DNA of 64,000 bases from Streptomyces peucetius (GTDB lineage Bacteria > Actinomycetota > Actinomycetes > Streptomycetales > Streptomycetaceae), in assembly GCF_025854275.1 (NCBI RefSeq), contig NZ_CP107567.1, positions 3,348,001 to 3,412,000 of the forward strand. The letters are read 5' to 3'. Below, piece by piece: positions 56,356-64,000 of the stretch. Under the pieces are notes generated by a model, which made no database searches, was not told the DNA's origin, and was given only the letters and a program-made list of their open reading frames with translations. Made by a program: the position numbers and the translations under genes. Position 1 is the first letter of the stretch. Every line of letters begins with the position of its first letter.

Positions 56356-56402
56356 TTTCGGATGCGGTCGACTGTTCCACCGGGCATCCGCACAGTCAAT
56401 AG

Positions 56403-56417
56403 CTGACGAGCCGTCAG
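56403..56417. promoter_or_regulatory. Operator site of the shared type
   Basis: CTGACG-AGC-CGTCAG, perfect 6-3-6. It overlaps the stop codon (56414-56416) of the upstream SDR gene; a further half site GCTGACG lies at 56423-56429. Confidence 0.75.
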
Positions 56418-57166
56418 AAAATGCTGACGCCCGCCAGCCAGCCGCCGTCGATCACGAACGGCTGGCCGGTGATGTACGAGGAGTCCTCGCCGGTCAGGAA
56501 GAGCGCGAGCTTCGCGACCTCCTCCGCCCGCCCGACCCTGCCGAGCGGCACCAGCGTGCGGTACAGGCCCTCGATCGCGTCCGGGTCCGTGCCCTCCGGG
56601 TTGCTCATCGGCGTGTCCACGGCCCCGGGGCACACGGCGTTGACCCGGATCCGCTTCGCCGCGAGCTCCAGCGCCGCGACTCTCGTCAGGCCGAGGATCG
56701 CGTGCTTGGACGCGGCGTAGGCACCGACGCCCGCCATGCCGGTGAGTGCCGTGTACGACGCGGTGTTGACGATCGTGCCACCGCCCGCGGCCTCGATCTC
56801 GGGGGCGACGCTGCGGATGCCGAGGAAGGTGCCGATCTGGTTGACCTGCGTGATCAGCTGGAACTCCTCCAGCGGCGTGGAGACCAGTTCGTTGAAGCGC
56901 AGGATGCCCGCGTTGTTGACGAGACCGTCGATCTTGCCGAAGGCGTCCTTCGCGGCGGCGACGGCAGCGGCCCAGTCGGCCTCCCGCCCCACGTCGAGGT
57001 GGACGTAGCGCCCGCCGACCTCCTTCGCGAGCGGTTCGCCCAGCTCGTCGAGCACGTCCGCGAGGACGACCTTCGCGCCTTCCGCCGCGAACAGCCTGGC
57101 CTCCTGCTCCCCCTGCCCGCGCGCCGCGCCCGTGACGAGGACGACGCGTCCGTCCAGCTTGCCCAT
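56414..57166 (-). CDS. Short-chain dehydrogenase/reductase
   Basis: 250 residues from ATG 57166. Classical SDR: VTGAARGQGEQEARLFAAEG (nucleotide motif TGxxxGxG-type), NNAGI, catalytic Ser in NTASYTALTG, Y150-x3-K154 in GAYAASKHA, and C-terminal PGAVDTPM and ITGQPFVIDGGW. The gene starts 15 bp after the LLM gene at 57,182, so the two form an operon led by the operator at 58133-58147. Likely oxidises an alcohol intermediate. Confidence 0.92.
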   Translation of the reverse strand: MGKLDGRVVLVTGAARGQGEQEARLFAAEGAKVVLADVLDELGEPLAKEVGGRYVHLDVGREADWAAAVAAAKDAFGKIDGLVNNAGILRFNELVSTPLEEFQLITQVNQIGTFLGIRSVAPEIEAAGGGTIVNTASYTALTGMAGVGAYAASKHAILGLTRVAALELAAKRIRVNAVCPGAVDTPMSNPEGTDPDAIEGLYRTLVPLGRVGRAEEVAKLALFLTGEDSSYITGQPFVIDGGWLAGVSIF

Positions 57167-57181
57167 GCCTGCTCTCCCTGG

Positions 57182-58102
57182 TCAGTCGAGGTGCGGGGCC
57201 ACGCCGGCGGCGAACGCCGCCATCTGGTCGGTGAGTTCGGTGACGCTCCGGCTGCGGAAGCGGACCTGGATCTGGTGCACGCCCATCACCGCGTAGGCGC
57301 GCAGCGACTCGGCGAGCGCCGCCGGCTCGCCGGTGAGCGTCCGGCGGCCGACGGACCACGCCGGTTCGCCGACGTACAGGGGCTCGGTGATGGCGCCGAT
57401 CGTGAGGGGCGCCTCGATCCCGGCCGCCTCCCGCAGGGCGCGCACCTTCGCGATCTGCGCGGGGAGCCTGTCGCGGGGGTCACCCTGCGGCAGCCAGCCG
57501 TCCCCCTTGAGCGCCGCCCGGCGCACGGCGGCGGGCGAGGACCCGCCGACCCAGACCGGGACGCGGGGCTGGACGGGACGCGGCCGCTGCCCCAGGTCCT
57601 TGAAGGCGAACCGCTCCCCGCTGAACTCCGGGTACTCCTCCGGTCCCAGCGCTGCCCGCAGCGCGTCGATGCTCTCGTCGAGTACGGCCCCACGCGCGTC
57701 GAAGTCGGCCCCCAGGGCCTCGAACTCCTCGCGCACGTGCCCGGCACCGACCCCCAGGACCAGCCGCCCGCCGGAGAGGTGGTCGAGGGTCGCGTACTGC
57801 TTGGCAATCAGCAGGGGGTGGCGCAGCCCGACGACCGCGACATGGCTCAGCAGCCGCACCCGTTCGGTCACGCCGGCGAGGAAGGCCAGTGTGGCCACCG
57901 GGTCGTACCAGACGGTGGACATGGCGTCCGCGAGACGCCGCGGAATGGCGACGTGGTCGCAGACGGCGACGTACGAGAAACCGGTCCGGTCCGCGGTCCC
58001 GGCTATCCCGGCGAGGTCCTCCGGACCGGCCTCGACCTCCCAGGGTTCCGCGTAGAGGGTGCTCTGCGACTGGACCGGAAGCTGCATCCCGTAGGCGACC
58101 AT
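57182..58102 (-). CDS. LLM-class F420-dependent oxidoreductase
   Basis: 306 residues. ATG 58102 is chosen because GAGAGG lies upstream and VAYGMQLPVQSQS fits the family start. Barrel signatures: RTGFSYVAVCDHVAIPRRLA, LAFLAGVTERVRLLSHVAVV, HPLLIAKQYATLDHLSGGRL, LGVGAGHVREEF, VWVGGSSPAAVRRAA. This subgroup is expected to bind F420. The operator CTGACG-GTG-CGTCAC lies 30 bp upstream. Operon with the SDR that follows. Confidence 0.9.
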   Translation of the reverse strand: MVAYGMQLPVQSQSTLYAEPWEVEAGPEDLAGIAGTADRTGFSYVAVCDHVAIPRRLADAMSTVWYDPVATLAFLAGVTERVRLLSHVAVVGLRHPLLIAKQYATLDHLSGGRLVLGVGAGHVREEFEALGADFDARGAVLDESIDALRAALGPEEYPEFSGERFAFKDLGQRPRPVQPRVPVWVGGSSPAAVRRAALKGDGWLPQGDPRDRLPAQIAKVRALREAAGIEAPLTIGAITEPLYVGEPAWSVGRRTLTGEPAALAESLRAYAVMGVHQIQVRFRSRSVTELTDQMAAFAAGVAPHLD

Positions 58103-58132
58103 GGGGGACCTCTCGCATCTGACGGCCATATC

Positions 58133-58147
58133 TGACGGTGCGTCACG
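58133..58147. promoter_or_regulatory. Operator site of the shared type
   Basis: CTGACG-GTG-CGTCAC, one mismatch from the consensus. Lies between the thioesterase stop and the LLM start; another half site (CTGACGG) is at 58120-58126. Confidence 0.7.
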
Positions 58148-58201
58148 TCGGGGTCATCGTCGACGCTTCCGCCGCATCAGGCAAGAGGCCCGGCCCCGAC
58201 C

Positions 58202-58615
58202 TCACCCCATCAGCGCGTACACCGTCGACGCCCGGGCCGCCGGTTCCGGCGCCCCCTCGGCGGTCATCGTGATCTCGGCGAACGCCATGCGCTTGCCGAG
58301 CTTGGTGATCCGCGCGTCCACCAGCACGTCGGCGCCGACGACCGCACGCTGGAAGGTGGTGGACTGCTGGACGGTCGTCATGGGCACGAAGGAGCCGCGC
58401 GCCGACGCGACGGCGATCACGGTCGCGGTGTCGGCGGCGGCCATCAGCGCCTGTCCGCTCAGCCCCCCACCCTCGCGGGCCAGCCGGTCGGACCAGGGCA
58501 GCCGCAGCACGGCATGCAGGTCGCCCGCCTCCTGGACGGACAGCCCGAGTTCCAGCACCCAGGGGGCGAAGTTGTCGGCGAGGATCTTGTCTGCTTCAAC
58601 GAGGGAGAGCGTCAT
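58202..58615 (-). CDS. PaaI-type hotdog-fold thioesterase
   Basis: 137 residues from ATG 58615. Hotdog pattern: LGLSVQEAGDLHAVLRLPWS, EGGGLSGQALMAAADTATVI, AVASARGSFVPMTTVQQSTT, FQRAVVGADVLVDARITKLG, MAFAEITMTAEG. Members hydrolyse acyl-CoA thioesters; a canonical catalytic HxxxG-type residue set is replaced by GGGLSG, so the exact chemistry is open. It is the gene upstream of the operator and LLM/SDR operon and may feed the same pathway. Confidence 0.82.
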   Translation of the reverse strand: MTLSLVEADKILADNFAPWVLELGLSVQEAGDLHAVLRLPWSDRLAREGGGLSGQALMAAADTATVIAVASARGSFVPMTTVQQSTTFQRAVVGADVLVDARITKLGKRMAFAEITMTAEGAPEPAARASTVYALMG

Positions 58616-58757
58616 GCCCCGATGGTGCCGGGCCGCAGTGCGCCGCGGTAGCGGCCCGGCTCACACGGAGGCGCCTCCCTGGGGGATTCCGCCACTCGTG
58701 TCGAGACGGACCACTCCGCTGAGTATCGACCGGCCCGCAACGCGAGGGAGGCGCATC

Positions 58758-59357
58758 ATGACGGTGATGCGGGAACGCCCGACGACAGACGGCACCGACC
58801 CCCGCCGCTTCGAGGAGCTGTGCGAAGCCCTCGACGAGCTGAACGTGCCCGCCGGATTCAGCGCCGAGATCATCAGAGGGAACATCGTCGTGTCACCACG
58901 ATCGAAGGCGTATTACCTCGACGTCATGGACCTGCTCTGCGACCAGCCGCGTCCCCGCCTTCCGGAGGGTCACCGGATCAGCTCCGCTCACGCGCTGTAT
59001 CTGTTCCCCGGCGTGGAGCGGGCATACGGGCCCGACATCCACGCGGCTCATCGCCGGACCCGCCGGACGACGAGCCGCCACCTGGACGGGGAAGGGCTTT
59101 CCTTCGTTGCCGAGTTGACCTCTCCCTCGACGCGCGACGACGACCTCACCGACAAGGCCGAGCGCTACGGCAAGGCCGGTGTTCCTGTCTACCTTCTGCT
59201 CGACATGCAGGAGGACAGCGCCACCGTCTTCTGGTCGCCGACCGAGAAGGGCTACGCCTCTCACCTCACCGTGCCCTTCGGCGAGAAAATCCACATTCCC
59301 GCTCCGTTCGACTGCCACGTCGACACGACCGGATTCCAGGCGCCCACCGCGAGCTGA
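58758..59357 (+). CDS. Uma2-family (PD-(D/E)xK-like) protein
   Basis: 199 residues from ATG 58758 with GGGAGG six bases upstream. Features: RFEELCEALDELNVPAGFSA, EIIRGNIVVSPRSKAYYLDV, AYGPDIHAAHRR, FVAELTSPSTRDDDLTDKAE, RYGKAGVPVYLLLDMQ. The nuclease-like D...ExT core is only partly kept (the ExK Lys is replaced). It is distinct from the Uma2 protein at 19,942. Role unknown; it interrupts the run of catabolic genes on the opposite strand. Confidence 0.87.
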   Translation: MTVMRERPTTDGTDPRRFEELCEALDELNVPAGFSAEIIRGNIVVSPRSKAYYLDVMDLLCDQPRPRLPEGHRISSAHALYLFPGVERAYGPDIHAAHRRTRRTTSRHLDGEGLSFVAELTSPSTRDDDLTDKAERYGKAGVPVYLLLDMQEDSATVFWSPTEKGYASHLTVPFGEKIHIPAPFDCHVDTTGFQAPTAS

Positions 59358-59390
59358 CGCAGGTCTGCACCGGACCCTCAACGCGGTCGG

Positions 59391-60611
59391 CTACGGCCCC
59401 GGCCACAGGCCGTCGTCCGTGAGGCCCAGCAGGTCGATCGCGTTGCCGCGGACGATCCGTTCGACCACGTCCTGCGGCAGGTGCCCCATCTGGGACTCGC
59501 CGACCTCCCTCGACTTCGGCCAGGTCGAGTCCGAGTGCGGGTAGTCCGTCTCGTACAGGACGTTGCCGACGCCGATCGCGTCAAGGTTCCGCAGGCCGAA
59601 CGGGTCGTCGAAGAAGCAGCCGTAGACGTGCTCCGCGAAGAGCTCGGACGGCGGCCGGGTGACCTTGTCCGCGACGCCGCCCCAGGCCCGGTTCTCCTCC
59701 CAGACGACGTCCGCGCGTTCGAGGATGTACGGGATCCAGCCGATCTGGCCCTCCGCGTACATGACCCGCAGGCCGGGGAAGCGTTCGAACTTGCCGCTCA
59801 TCAGCCAGTCGACCATCGAGAAGCAACAGTTGGCGAAGGTGATCGTCGAGCCCACGGCCGGCGGGGCGTCCGCCGAGGTGGAGGGCATCCGGCTGGAGGA
59901 GCCGATGTGCATGGCGACGACCGTGCCGGTCTCGGCGCACGCAGCGAGGAACGGGTCCCAGTCGTCGGCGTGGATCGAGGGGAGCCCCAGGTGCGGGGGT
60001 ATCTCGGAGAAGGCGACGGCGCGGACGCCGCGCGCCGCGTTGCGGCGGACCTCGGCGGCGGCCAGCTCCGCGTCCCACAGCGGGACGAGGGTCAGCGGGA
60101 CGAGCCGGCCCTGCGCCTCGGGGCCGCACCACTCCTCGACCATCCAGTCGTTGTACGCGCGCACGCCGAGCAGCCCGAGCTCGCGGTCGGCGGCCTCGGT
60201 GAAGGTCTGGCCGCAGAAGCGCGGGAACGTCGGGAAGCAGAGCGCGGACGTGACGTGGTTGAGGTCCATGTCGGCGAGGCGGTCGGGGACGCTGTACGAG
60301 CCGGGGCGCATCTGCTCATAGGTGATGATCTCCAGTCTGATCTCGTCGCGGTCGTGGCCGACGGCGGTGTCGAGCCGGGTGAGCGGCCGGTGCAGGTCCT
60401 CGTACACCCACCAGTCGCCGACCGGCCCTTCGTCGCCGGGTGCTCCCATCACGGGGGCGAACCTGCCGCCCAGGAAGGTCATTTCCTTCAGGGGCGCGCG
60501 GACGATGCGGGGCCCGGTGTCGGCGTATTTCGACGGGAGCCGGTCCCGCCAGACGCCGGGCGGTTCCACCGTGTGGTCGTCCACCGAAATGATCTTGGGG
60601 AAGGTCTCCAT
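59391..60611 (-). CDS. Amidohydrolase-family metal-dependent hydrolase/decarboxylase
   Basis: 406 residues. ATG 60611 starts ETFPKIISVDDHTVEPPGVW; the open frame upstream lacks similarity. Amidohydrolase_2 features: SVDDH (metal site at the first strand), CFPTFPRFCGQTF, VPLTLVPLWDAELAAAEVRR, TVVAMHIGSSSRMPS (His ligand) and NVLYETDYPHSDSTWP (final Asp and His). Related proteins are ring-opening hydrolases or non-oxidative decarboxylases. Operator CTGACG-GTT-CGTCAG lies 20 bp upstream of the start. Confidence 0.9.
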   Translation of the reverse strand: METFPKIISVDDHTVEPPGVWRDRLPSKYADTGPRIVRAPLKEMTFLGGRFAPVMGAPGDEGPVGDWWVYEDLHRPLTRLDTAVGHDRDEIRLEIITYEQMRPGSYSVPDRLADMDLNHVTSALCFPTFPRFCGQTFTEAADRELGLLGVRAYNDWMVEEWCGPEAQGRLVPLTLVPLWDAELAAAEVRRNAARGVRAVAFSEIPPHLGLPSIHADDWDPFLAACAETGTVVAMHIGSSSRMPSTSADAPPAVGSTITFANCCFSMVDWLMSGKFERFPGLRVMYAEGQIGWIPYILERADVVWEENRAWGGVADKVTRPPSELFAEHVYGCFFDDPFGLRNLDAIGVGNVLYETDYPHSDSTWPKSREVGESQMGHLPQDVVERIVRGNAIDLLGLTDDGLWPGP

Positions 60612-60631
60612 GGTTTCAAGGTAGCGCTGAT

Positions 60632-60646
60632 CTGACGGTTCGTCAG
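60632..60646. promoter_or_regulatory. Operator site of the shared type
   Basis: CTGACG-GTT-CGTCAG, perfect 6-3-6, directly upstream of the amidohydrolase start. Confidence 0.78.
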
Positions 60647-60696
60647 CTACGGGAAGGCCGTCGGCGCCGGGGGCTCGGCCCACTATGAACCTTGCG

Positions 60697-60713
60697 TATA
60701 CACGGTGTGTATA
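60697..60713. promoter_or_regulatory. Palindrome TATACAC-GGT-GTGTATA
   Basis: A perfect 7-3-7 palindrome, A/T-rich in a G/C-rich genome, in the divergent region between the amidohydrolase and the polysaccharide deacetylase (107 bp before the latter). TetR- or GntR-type repressor sites look like this; it differs from the CTGACG operator. Confidence 0.65.
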
Positions 60714-60820
60714 GTCAGCGCTCGCGTACGGACGACCGCCGGCACCACGCCGCGTTCCGTGCGCCCGGCACACGACCACGCCACCGCGCCACCGCGCCAT
60801 GACAAACGGGGAGACTCACC

Positions 60821-61627
60821 ATGCCTTCAAGGACGTACGGAAGCCGGGTCCGGGTTGTCCCGGCCCTCGCCGCTGCGGCCGTGCTCACACTCGCGCTCGC
60901 CGGCTGCTCCGTCGACAGCACGTCCCCCGCGGACGCCCGTGCCGCCGCCGCCTCCGACTCCGACGGCAAGCCGCTCGCGAGCGGCAAGGGCGGCGGTGCG
61001 GGCCCGACGCAGGCCGTCGACTGCGAGAAGGCCAAGTGCATCGCGCTGACCTTCGACGCCGGGCCCGGCAAGGACACCCCGGAACTGCTCGACATCCTCA
61101 AGAAGGAGAAGGTGCACGCCACCTTCTTCCTGCTCGGCAAGAACCATGTGCTCAAGTACCCCGACGTGGTGCGCCGTCTCGCCGCCGAGGGCCACGAGGT
61201 GGCCAACCACACCTGGACCCACGAGCGCCTCGACAAGCTCGACAAGGGCGGGATACGCGAGGAACTCGGCCGCACCCAGGACGCCATAGCGGAGATAACC
61301 GGCGAGAAGCCGCGGCTGATGCGCCCGCCCCAGGGCCGTACCGACGACGAGGTGAAGGCGGTCAGCAAGGAGCTCGGTCTCTCCCAGGTCCTGTGGAGCG
61401 CCACCGCCAAGGACTACTCGACCACCGACAGCGCGCTCATCGAGAAGCGCATCCTCGACCAGGCCGGACGTGACGGCATCATCCTGCTGCACGACATCTA
61501 CGACGGAACCGTCCCCGCCGTGCCGGGGATCATCTCCGAACTGAAGAACCGCGGTTACACCTTCGTCACGGTCCCCGAGCTTCTCTCCCCGGCCGCACCC
61601 GAGCCCGGAACCGTCTATCGCCCCTGA
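60821..61627 (+). CDS. Lipoprotein polysaccharide deacetylase (NodB domain)
   Basis: 268 residues from ATG 60821 with GGGGAG upstream. A lipoprotein signal ends in the lipobox LALAGC (Cys ~28). The NodB domain has motif 1 as LTFD79-A80-GPG (canonical TFDDG), motif 2 NH130-TWTH134, motif 3 MRPPQGR and a C-terminal LLHDIYDGT. The catalytic base D79 and both His ligands are kept, while the usual second Asp is Ala. It should remove acetyl groups from a cell-wall or exopolysaccharide amino sugar outside the membrane. Divergent from the amidohydrolase. Confidence 0.9.
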   Translation: MPSRTYGSRVRVVPALAAAAVLTLALAGCSVDSTSPADARAAAASDSDGKPLASGKGGGAGPTQAVDCEKAKCIALTFDAGPGKDTPELLDILKKEKVHATFFLLGKNHVLKYPDVVRRLAAEGHEVANHTWTHERLDKLDKGGIREELGRTQDAIAEITGEKPRLMRPPQGRTDDEVKAVSKELGLSQVLWSATAKDYSTTDSALIEKRILDQAGRDGIILLHDIYDGTVPAVPGIISELKNRGYTFVTVPELLSPAAPEPGTVYRP

Positions 61628-61749
61628 TCACAGCGGGCCCGGCGGTCGAACGGCCGGGTGGCAGAGGGAGCCGCCCCGCTGCTGACGCGGCCACCCCCAA
61701 CAAGGCAGACTGTCGAGGGCGATTCCGGCAGTACCGGCAGGGGGCAGCT

Positions 61750-64000
61750 ATGGACCGTGACAGCGGGCCACGCGTACCGACTCAGCGCGCTCCGCTCGCG
61801 AGCGAAGAGGCCGAGCTCCACTTCAGCGTGCTCGGTCCGGTACGGGTGCGGCGGGGCGGAGAGACCCTGCCGCCCGGCTCGCCGCAGCAGCGTGCCCTGC
61901 TGGTCGCGCTGCTGCTCCGCGACGGCCGCACCGCCACGGCCAGTGAACTGATCGACGCGATCTGGGGCGAGGAGCCGCCGTCGCAGGCCCTCGCCGCCGT
62001 CCGTACGTACGCCTCCCGGCTGCGCAAGGCGCTCTCCTCGGACACGCTGGTCAGCGAGTCGGGCGGGTACGCGCTGCGCATTGGGCGGGAGGCCCTCGAC
62101 CTCGCGGTCGCCCAGGAGCTGGCCGCGGAGGCGTACAAGGCGAACGCCGCGGGCGACCGCGCCCAGGCGCGTGCCCTGCTGAACAAGGTGCTGAACCTGT
62201 GGGACGGCGAACCGCTCGCCAACGTGCCCGGCCCTTACGCGGAGAACCAGCGCACCCGGCTCGTGGAGTGGGGCCTGCAACTGCTGGAGACCCGGCTCGA
62301 CATCGACCTCGAGGTGGGCCGCCACGCGGAGGCCGTCTCCGAACTGACGGCGCTCACCGCGACGCACCCGCTGCGGGAGCGGCTGCGTGAGCTGCTGATG
62401 CTCGCGCTGTACCGCAGCGGCCGGCAGGCGGAGGCGCTCGCCGTCTATGCCGACACCCGCCGGCTGCTCGCCGAGGAACTGGGTGTCGACCCGCGGCCCG
62501 AGCTGTCCAGCCTCCAGCAGCGCATCCTTCAGGCCGACGCGGACCTGGCCCGCCCCAGCGAGGATCCCGGCCCCGCGCCGCAGACGACCCGGCCCGCCCA
62601 GCTGCCCGCGACCGTCCCCGACTTCACCGGGCGGCTGCCGTTCGTGGCGGAGCTGGGCGGCCGGCTCGCCACGGCGGAGGGTTCCGTGATGGCGGTGTCC
62701 GCGCTCGCCGGCATCGGCGGCGTCGGCAAGACGACGCTGGCCGTGCATGTGGCGCACCAGGCCCGCAAGCACTTCCGCGACGGCCAGCTGTACGTGGACC
62801 TCCAGGGCACCGGCAACCGGGCGGCGGAACCGGAGACCGTTCTCGGCGCGTTCCTGCGCGCGCTCGGCACGCCCGACTCCGCGATCCCGGACACGCTGGA
62901 CGAGCGGGCGGCTCTGTACCGATCGGCGCTGGACGGGCGGCGGATCCTGGTCCTGCTCGACAACGCCCGCGACGCGGCCCAGGTCCGGCCCCTGCTGCCG
63001 GGCACCGCGGGGTGCGCCGCACTGATCACCAGCCGGGTGCGGATGGTCGACCTGGCGGGCGCGCACCTGGTGGACCTGGACGTGATGTCCCCCGAGGAGG
63101 CGCTGCAGCTCTTCACCCGGATCGTCGGCGCCGAACGGGTCGGCGCCGAGCGGAAGGCGGCGCTGGACGTGGTCGCGGCGTGCGGTTTCCTGCCGCTGGC
63201 GATCCGTATCGCCGCCTCGCGGCTGGCGGCCCGCCGCACCTGGACCGTGTCGGTCCTCGCGGCCAAGCTCGCGGACGAACGGCGCAGGCTGGACGAGCTC
63301 CAGGCGGGCGACCTGGCGGTGAAGGCCACGTTCGAGCTCGGCTACGGGCAGCTGGAGCCGGCCCAGGCCCGCGCGTTCCGTCTGCTGGGTCTGGCCGACG
63401 GCCCCGACATCTCGCTCGCCGCGGCCGCGGCCGTGCTGAACCTGTCTCTGCACGCGACGGAGGACCTGCTGGAGGCCCTGGTCGACACGTCCCTGCTGGA
63501 GTCGGCGGCCCCGGGGAGGTACCGCTACCACGACCTGGTGCGGCTGTTCGCGCGCGCCTGCGCAGGGGTCACCCATGGCGAGGGCAAGGGGCCGGACGAG
63601 CAGCCGCCCGCGGGGGCCGAGGGCCCCGAGGAGAGGGAGGCGGCGCTCTCGCGGCTGCTGGACTTCTATCTCGCGACGGCGGCGCGGGTCTTCGCCATGG
63701 AACGACCGGGTGACCGACTCGTCGAACACCTGGAGCCGACGGGCGACGCGGGGCTGACGTTCTCGCGCCTCGAGGACGCGCAGGACTGGCTGTACGCGGA
63801 GGCGCACTGTCTGCTGGCCTGTGCCCGGCAGGCGCAGCCGGGCCCGCAGCTGCGCAGGGCGGTCGACCTGCTCTGGGCGGCGCAGAACCTGGCCGAGTCC
63901 GGTGCGAACTCGAAGGTCTACGAATCGGTGGCGCGCGCGGCGGTCGAGGCGTCGCGCACCGCCGGTGACCCGCGGACCGAGGCCCGGGCACGAACGTCCA
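61750..64000 (+). CDS. AfsR/SARP-family transcriptional regulator, partial (C-terminus beyond the right edge)
   Basis: 750 codons from ATG 61750 (GGGGGC upstream) without a stop. Order: winged-helix OmpR-like domain (~25-100: LHFSVLGPVRVRRGGETLPP, ELIDAIWGEEPP, VRTYASRLRKAL), bacterial transcriptional activation domain (~105-250), NB-ARC ATPase with Walker A GIGGVGKTTL (K327) and LVLLDNARDAAQV (Walker B), then the helical domain and the start of a TPR-like region. AfsR-type proteins activate secondary metabolism or development genes by binding direct repeats near -35. Other frames here are shadows. Confidence 0.9.
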   Translation, partial: MDRDSGPRVPTQRAPLASEEAELHFSVLGPVRVRRGGETLPPGSPQQRALLVALLLRDGRTATASELIDAIWGEEPPSQALAAVRTYASRLRKALSSDTLVSESGGYALRIGREALDLAVAQELAAEAYKANAAGDRAQARALLNKVLNLWDGEPLANVPGPYAENQRTRLVEWGLQLLETRLDIDLEVGRHAEAVSELTALTATHPLRERLRELLMLALYRSGRQAEALAVYADTRRLLAEELGVDPRPELSSLQQRILQADADLARPSEDPGPAPQTTRPAQLPATVPDFTGRLPFVAELGGRLATAEGSVMAVSALAGIGGVGKTTLAVHVAHQARKHFRDGQLYVDLQGTGNRAAEPETVLGAFLRALGTPDSAIPDTLDERAALYRSALDGRRILVLLDNARDAAQVRPLLPGTAGCAALITSRVRMVDLAGAHLVDLDVMSPEEALQLFTRIVGAERVGAERKAALDVVAACGFLPLAIRIAASRLAARRTWTVSVLAAKLADERRRLDELQAGDLAVKATFELGYGQLEPAQARAFRLLGLADGPDISLAAAAAVLNLSLHATEDLLEALVDTSLLESAAPGRYRYHDLVRLFARACAGVTHGEGKGPDEQPPAGAEGPEEREAALSRLLDFYLATAARVFAMERPGDRLVEHLEPTGDAGLTFSRLEDAQDWLYAEAHCLLACARQAQPGPQLRRAVDLLWAAQNLAESGANSKVYESVARAAVEASRTAGDPRTEARARTS

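Noticed and set aside
61615..63807. Minus-strand frame of 730 codons opposite the AfsR-type gene
   Set aside because: Shadow; the plus frame carries the complete SARP/NB-ARC motifs.

Overview
The window is chromosomal DNA from a Streptomyces or a very close actinomycete. The evidence is a very high G+C content with G/C at nearly every third codon position, many GTG starts, and a typical gene stock: an AfsR/SARP regulator, an HTH-DUF5753/DUF397 pair, a GPP34 protein, a fused FO synthase, GAF-ANTAR and STAS stress regulators, Uma2 proteins, and RHS proteins with ESX-type N-termini. No rRNA, tRNA or CRISPR array was seen. All calls come from reading the sequence and from family knowledge; no database search was run.

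Left third (1-21.6 kb) is accessory and partly decayed. It starts with a cut-off hypothetical gene, an RHS gene broken by a frameshift and an apparent internal deletion, a decayed anti-sigma-type ATPase and an intact secreted N-acetylmuramoyl-L-alanine amidase. A mobile-element graveyard follows (6.97-9.51 kb): an IS110 fragment, a large serine recombinase with a frameshift and an amber codon, its broken accessory ORF and an IS5 transposase tail. At 9.66-12.41 kb lies a polymorphic toxin (Hint protease plus RNase A-like tip) with a candidate immunity gene. An IS5-family element with visible ends, a TGA target duplication and a passenger gene (12,876-14,234) sits just upstream of an orphan Imm10-type gene. 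At 15.5-19.2 kb is a stress-signalling group: STAS, a small coupled ORF, two GAF-ANTAR proteins, a bare ANTAR protein, a broken ANTAR protein and a PRC-barrel protein.

Middle (19.9-39.7 kb) looks like conserved chromosome: Uma2 protein, HxlR regulator with divergent SnoaL-like gene, two zinc-knuckle/TM proteins, a multi-spanning membrane protein, a D,D-carboxypeptidase with a ~400-residue disordered cytoplasmic region, GPP34, HTH/DUF397 pair, an EthD-like protein, an SDR, a sodium:solute symporter, a RibD/DHFR-like reductase, an ADP-ribosylglycohydrolase-like protein, FO synthase FbiC, and a small exported protein with an amber codon in its signal peptide.

At 39.95-46.29 kb is a compact, translationally coupled toxin locus: SseB-like protein, ESX/WXG-like protein, 1584-residue RHS effector with an Stv-type tip, and a small putative immunity protein. 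G+C falls in the tip and immunity gene, which suggests module exchange.

Right part (46.6-60.6 kb) is catabolic: three LLM-class flavin/F420 oxidoreductases, a PHP-domain hydrolase, a VOC protein, an amino-acid permease, an aldehyde dehydrogenase overlapping an N-acyl-D-amino-acid deacylase, an SDR, a PaaI-type thioesterase and an amidohydrolase. The most interesting signal is a shared palindrome, CTGACG-N3-CGTCAG, found five times: before the LLM genes and the amidohydrolase here, and 25 kb away between the EthD-like gene and the SDR at 31.67 kb. This suggests one unseen (probably TetR-type) repressor controls an undescribed split catabolic regulon. FbiC in the same window supplies the F420 precursor that such LLM enzymes may use. 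The window ends with a lipoprotein polysaccharide deacetylase, with a second palindrome upstream, and a cut-off AfsR-type regulator.
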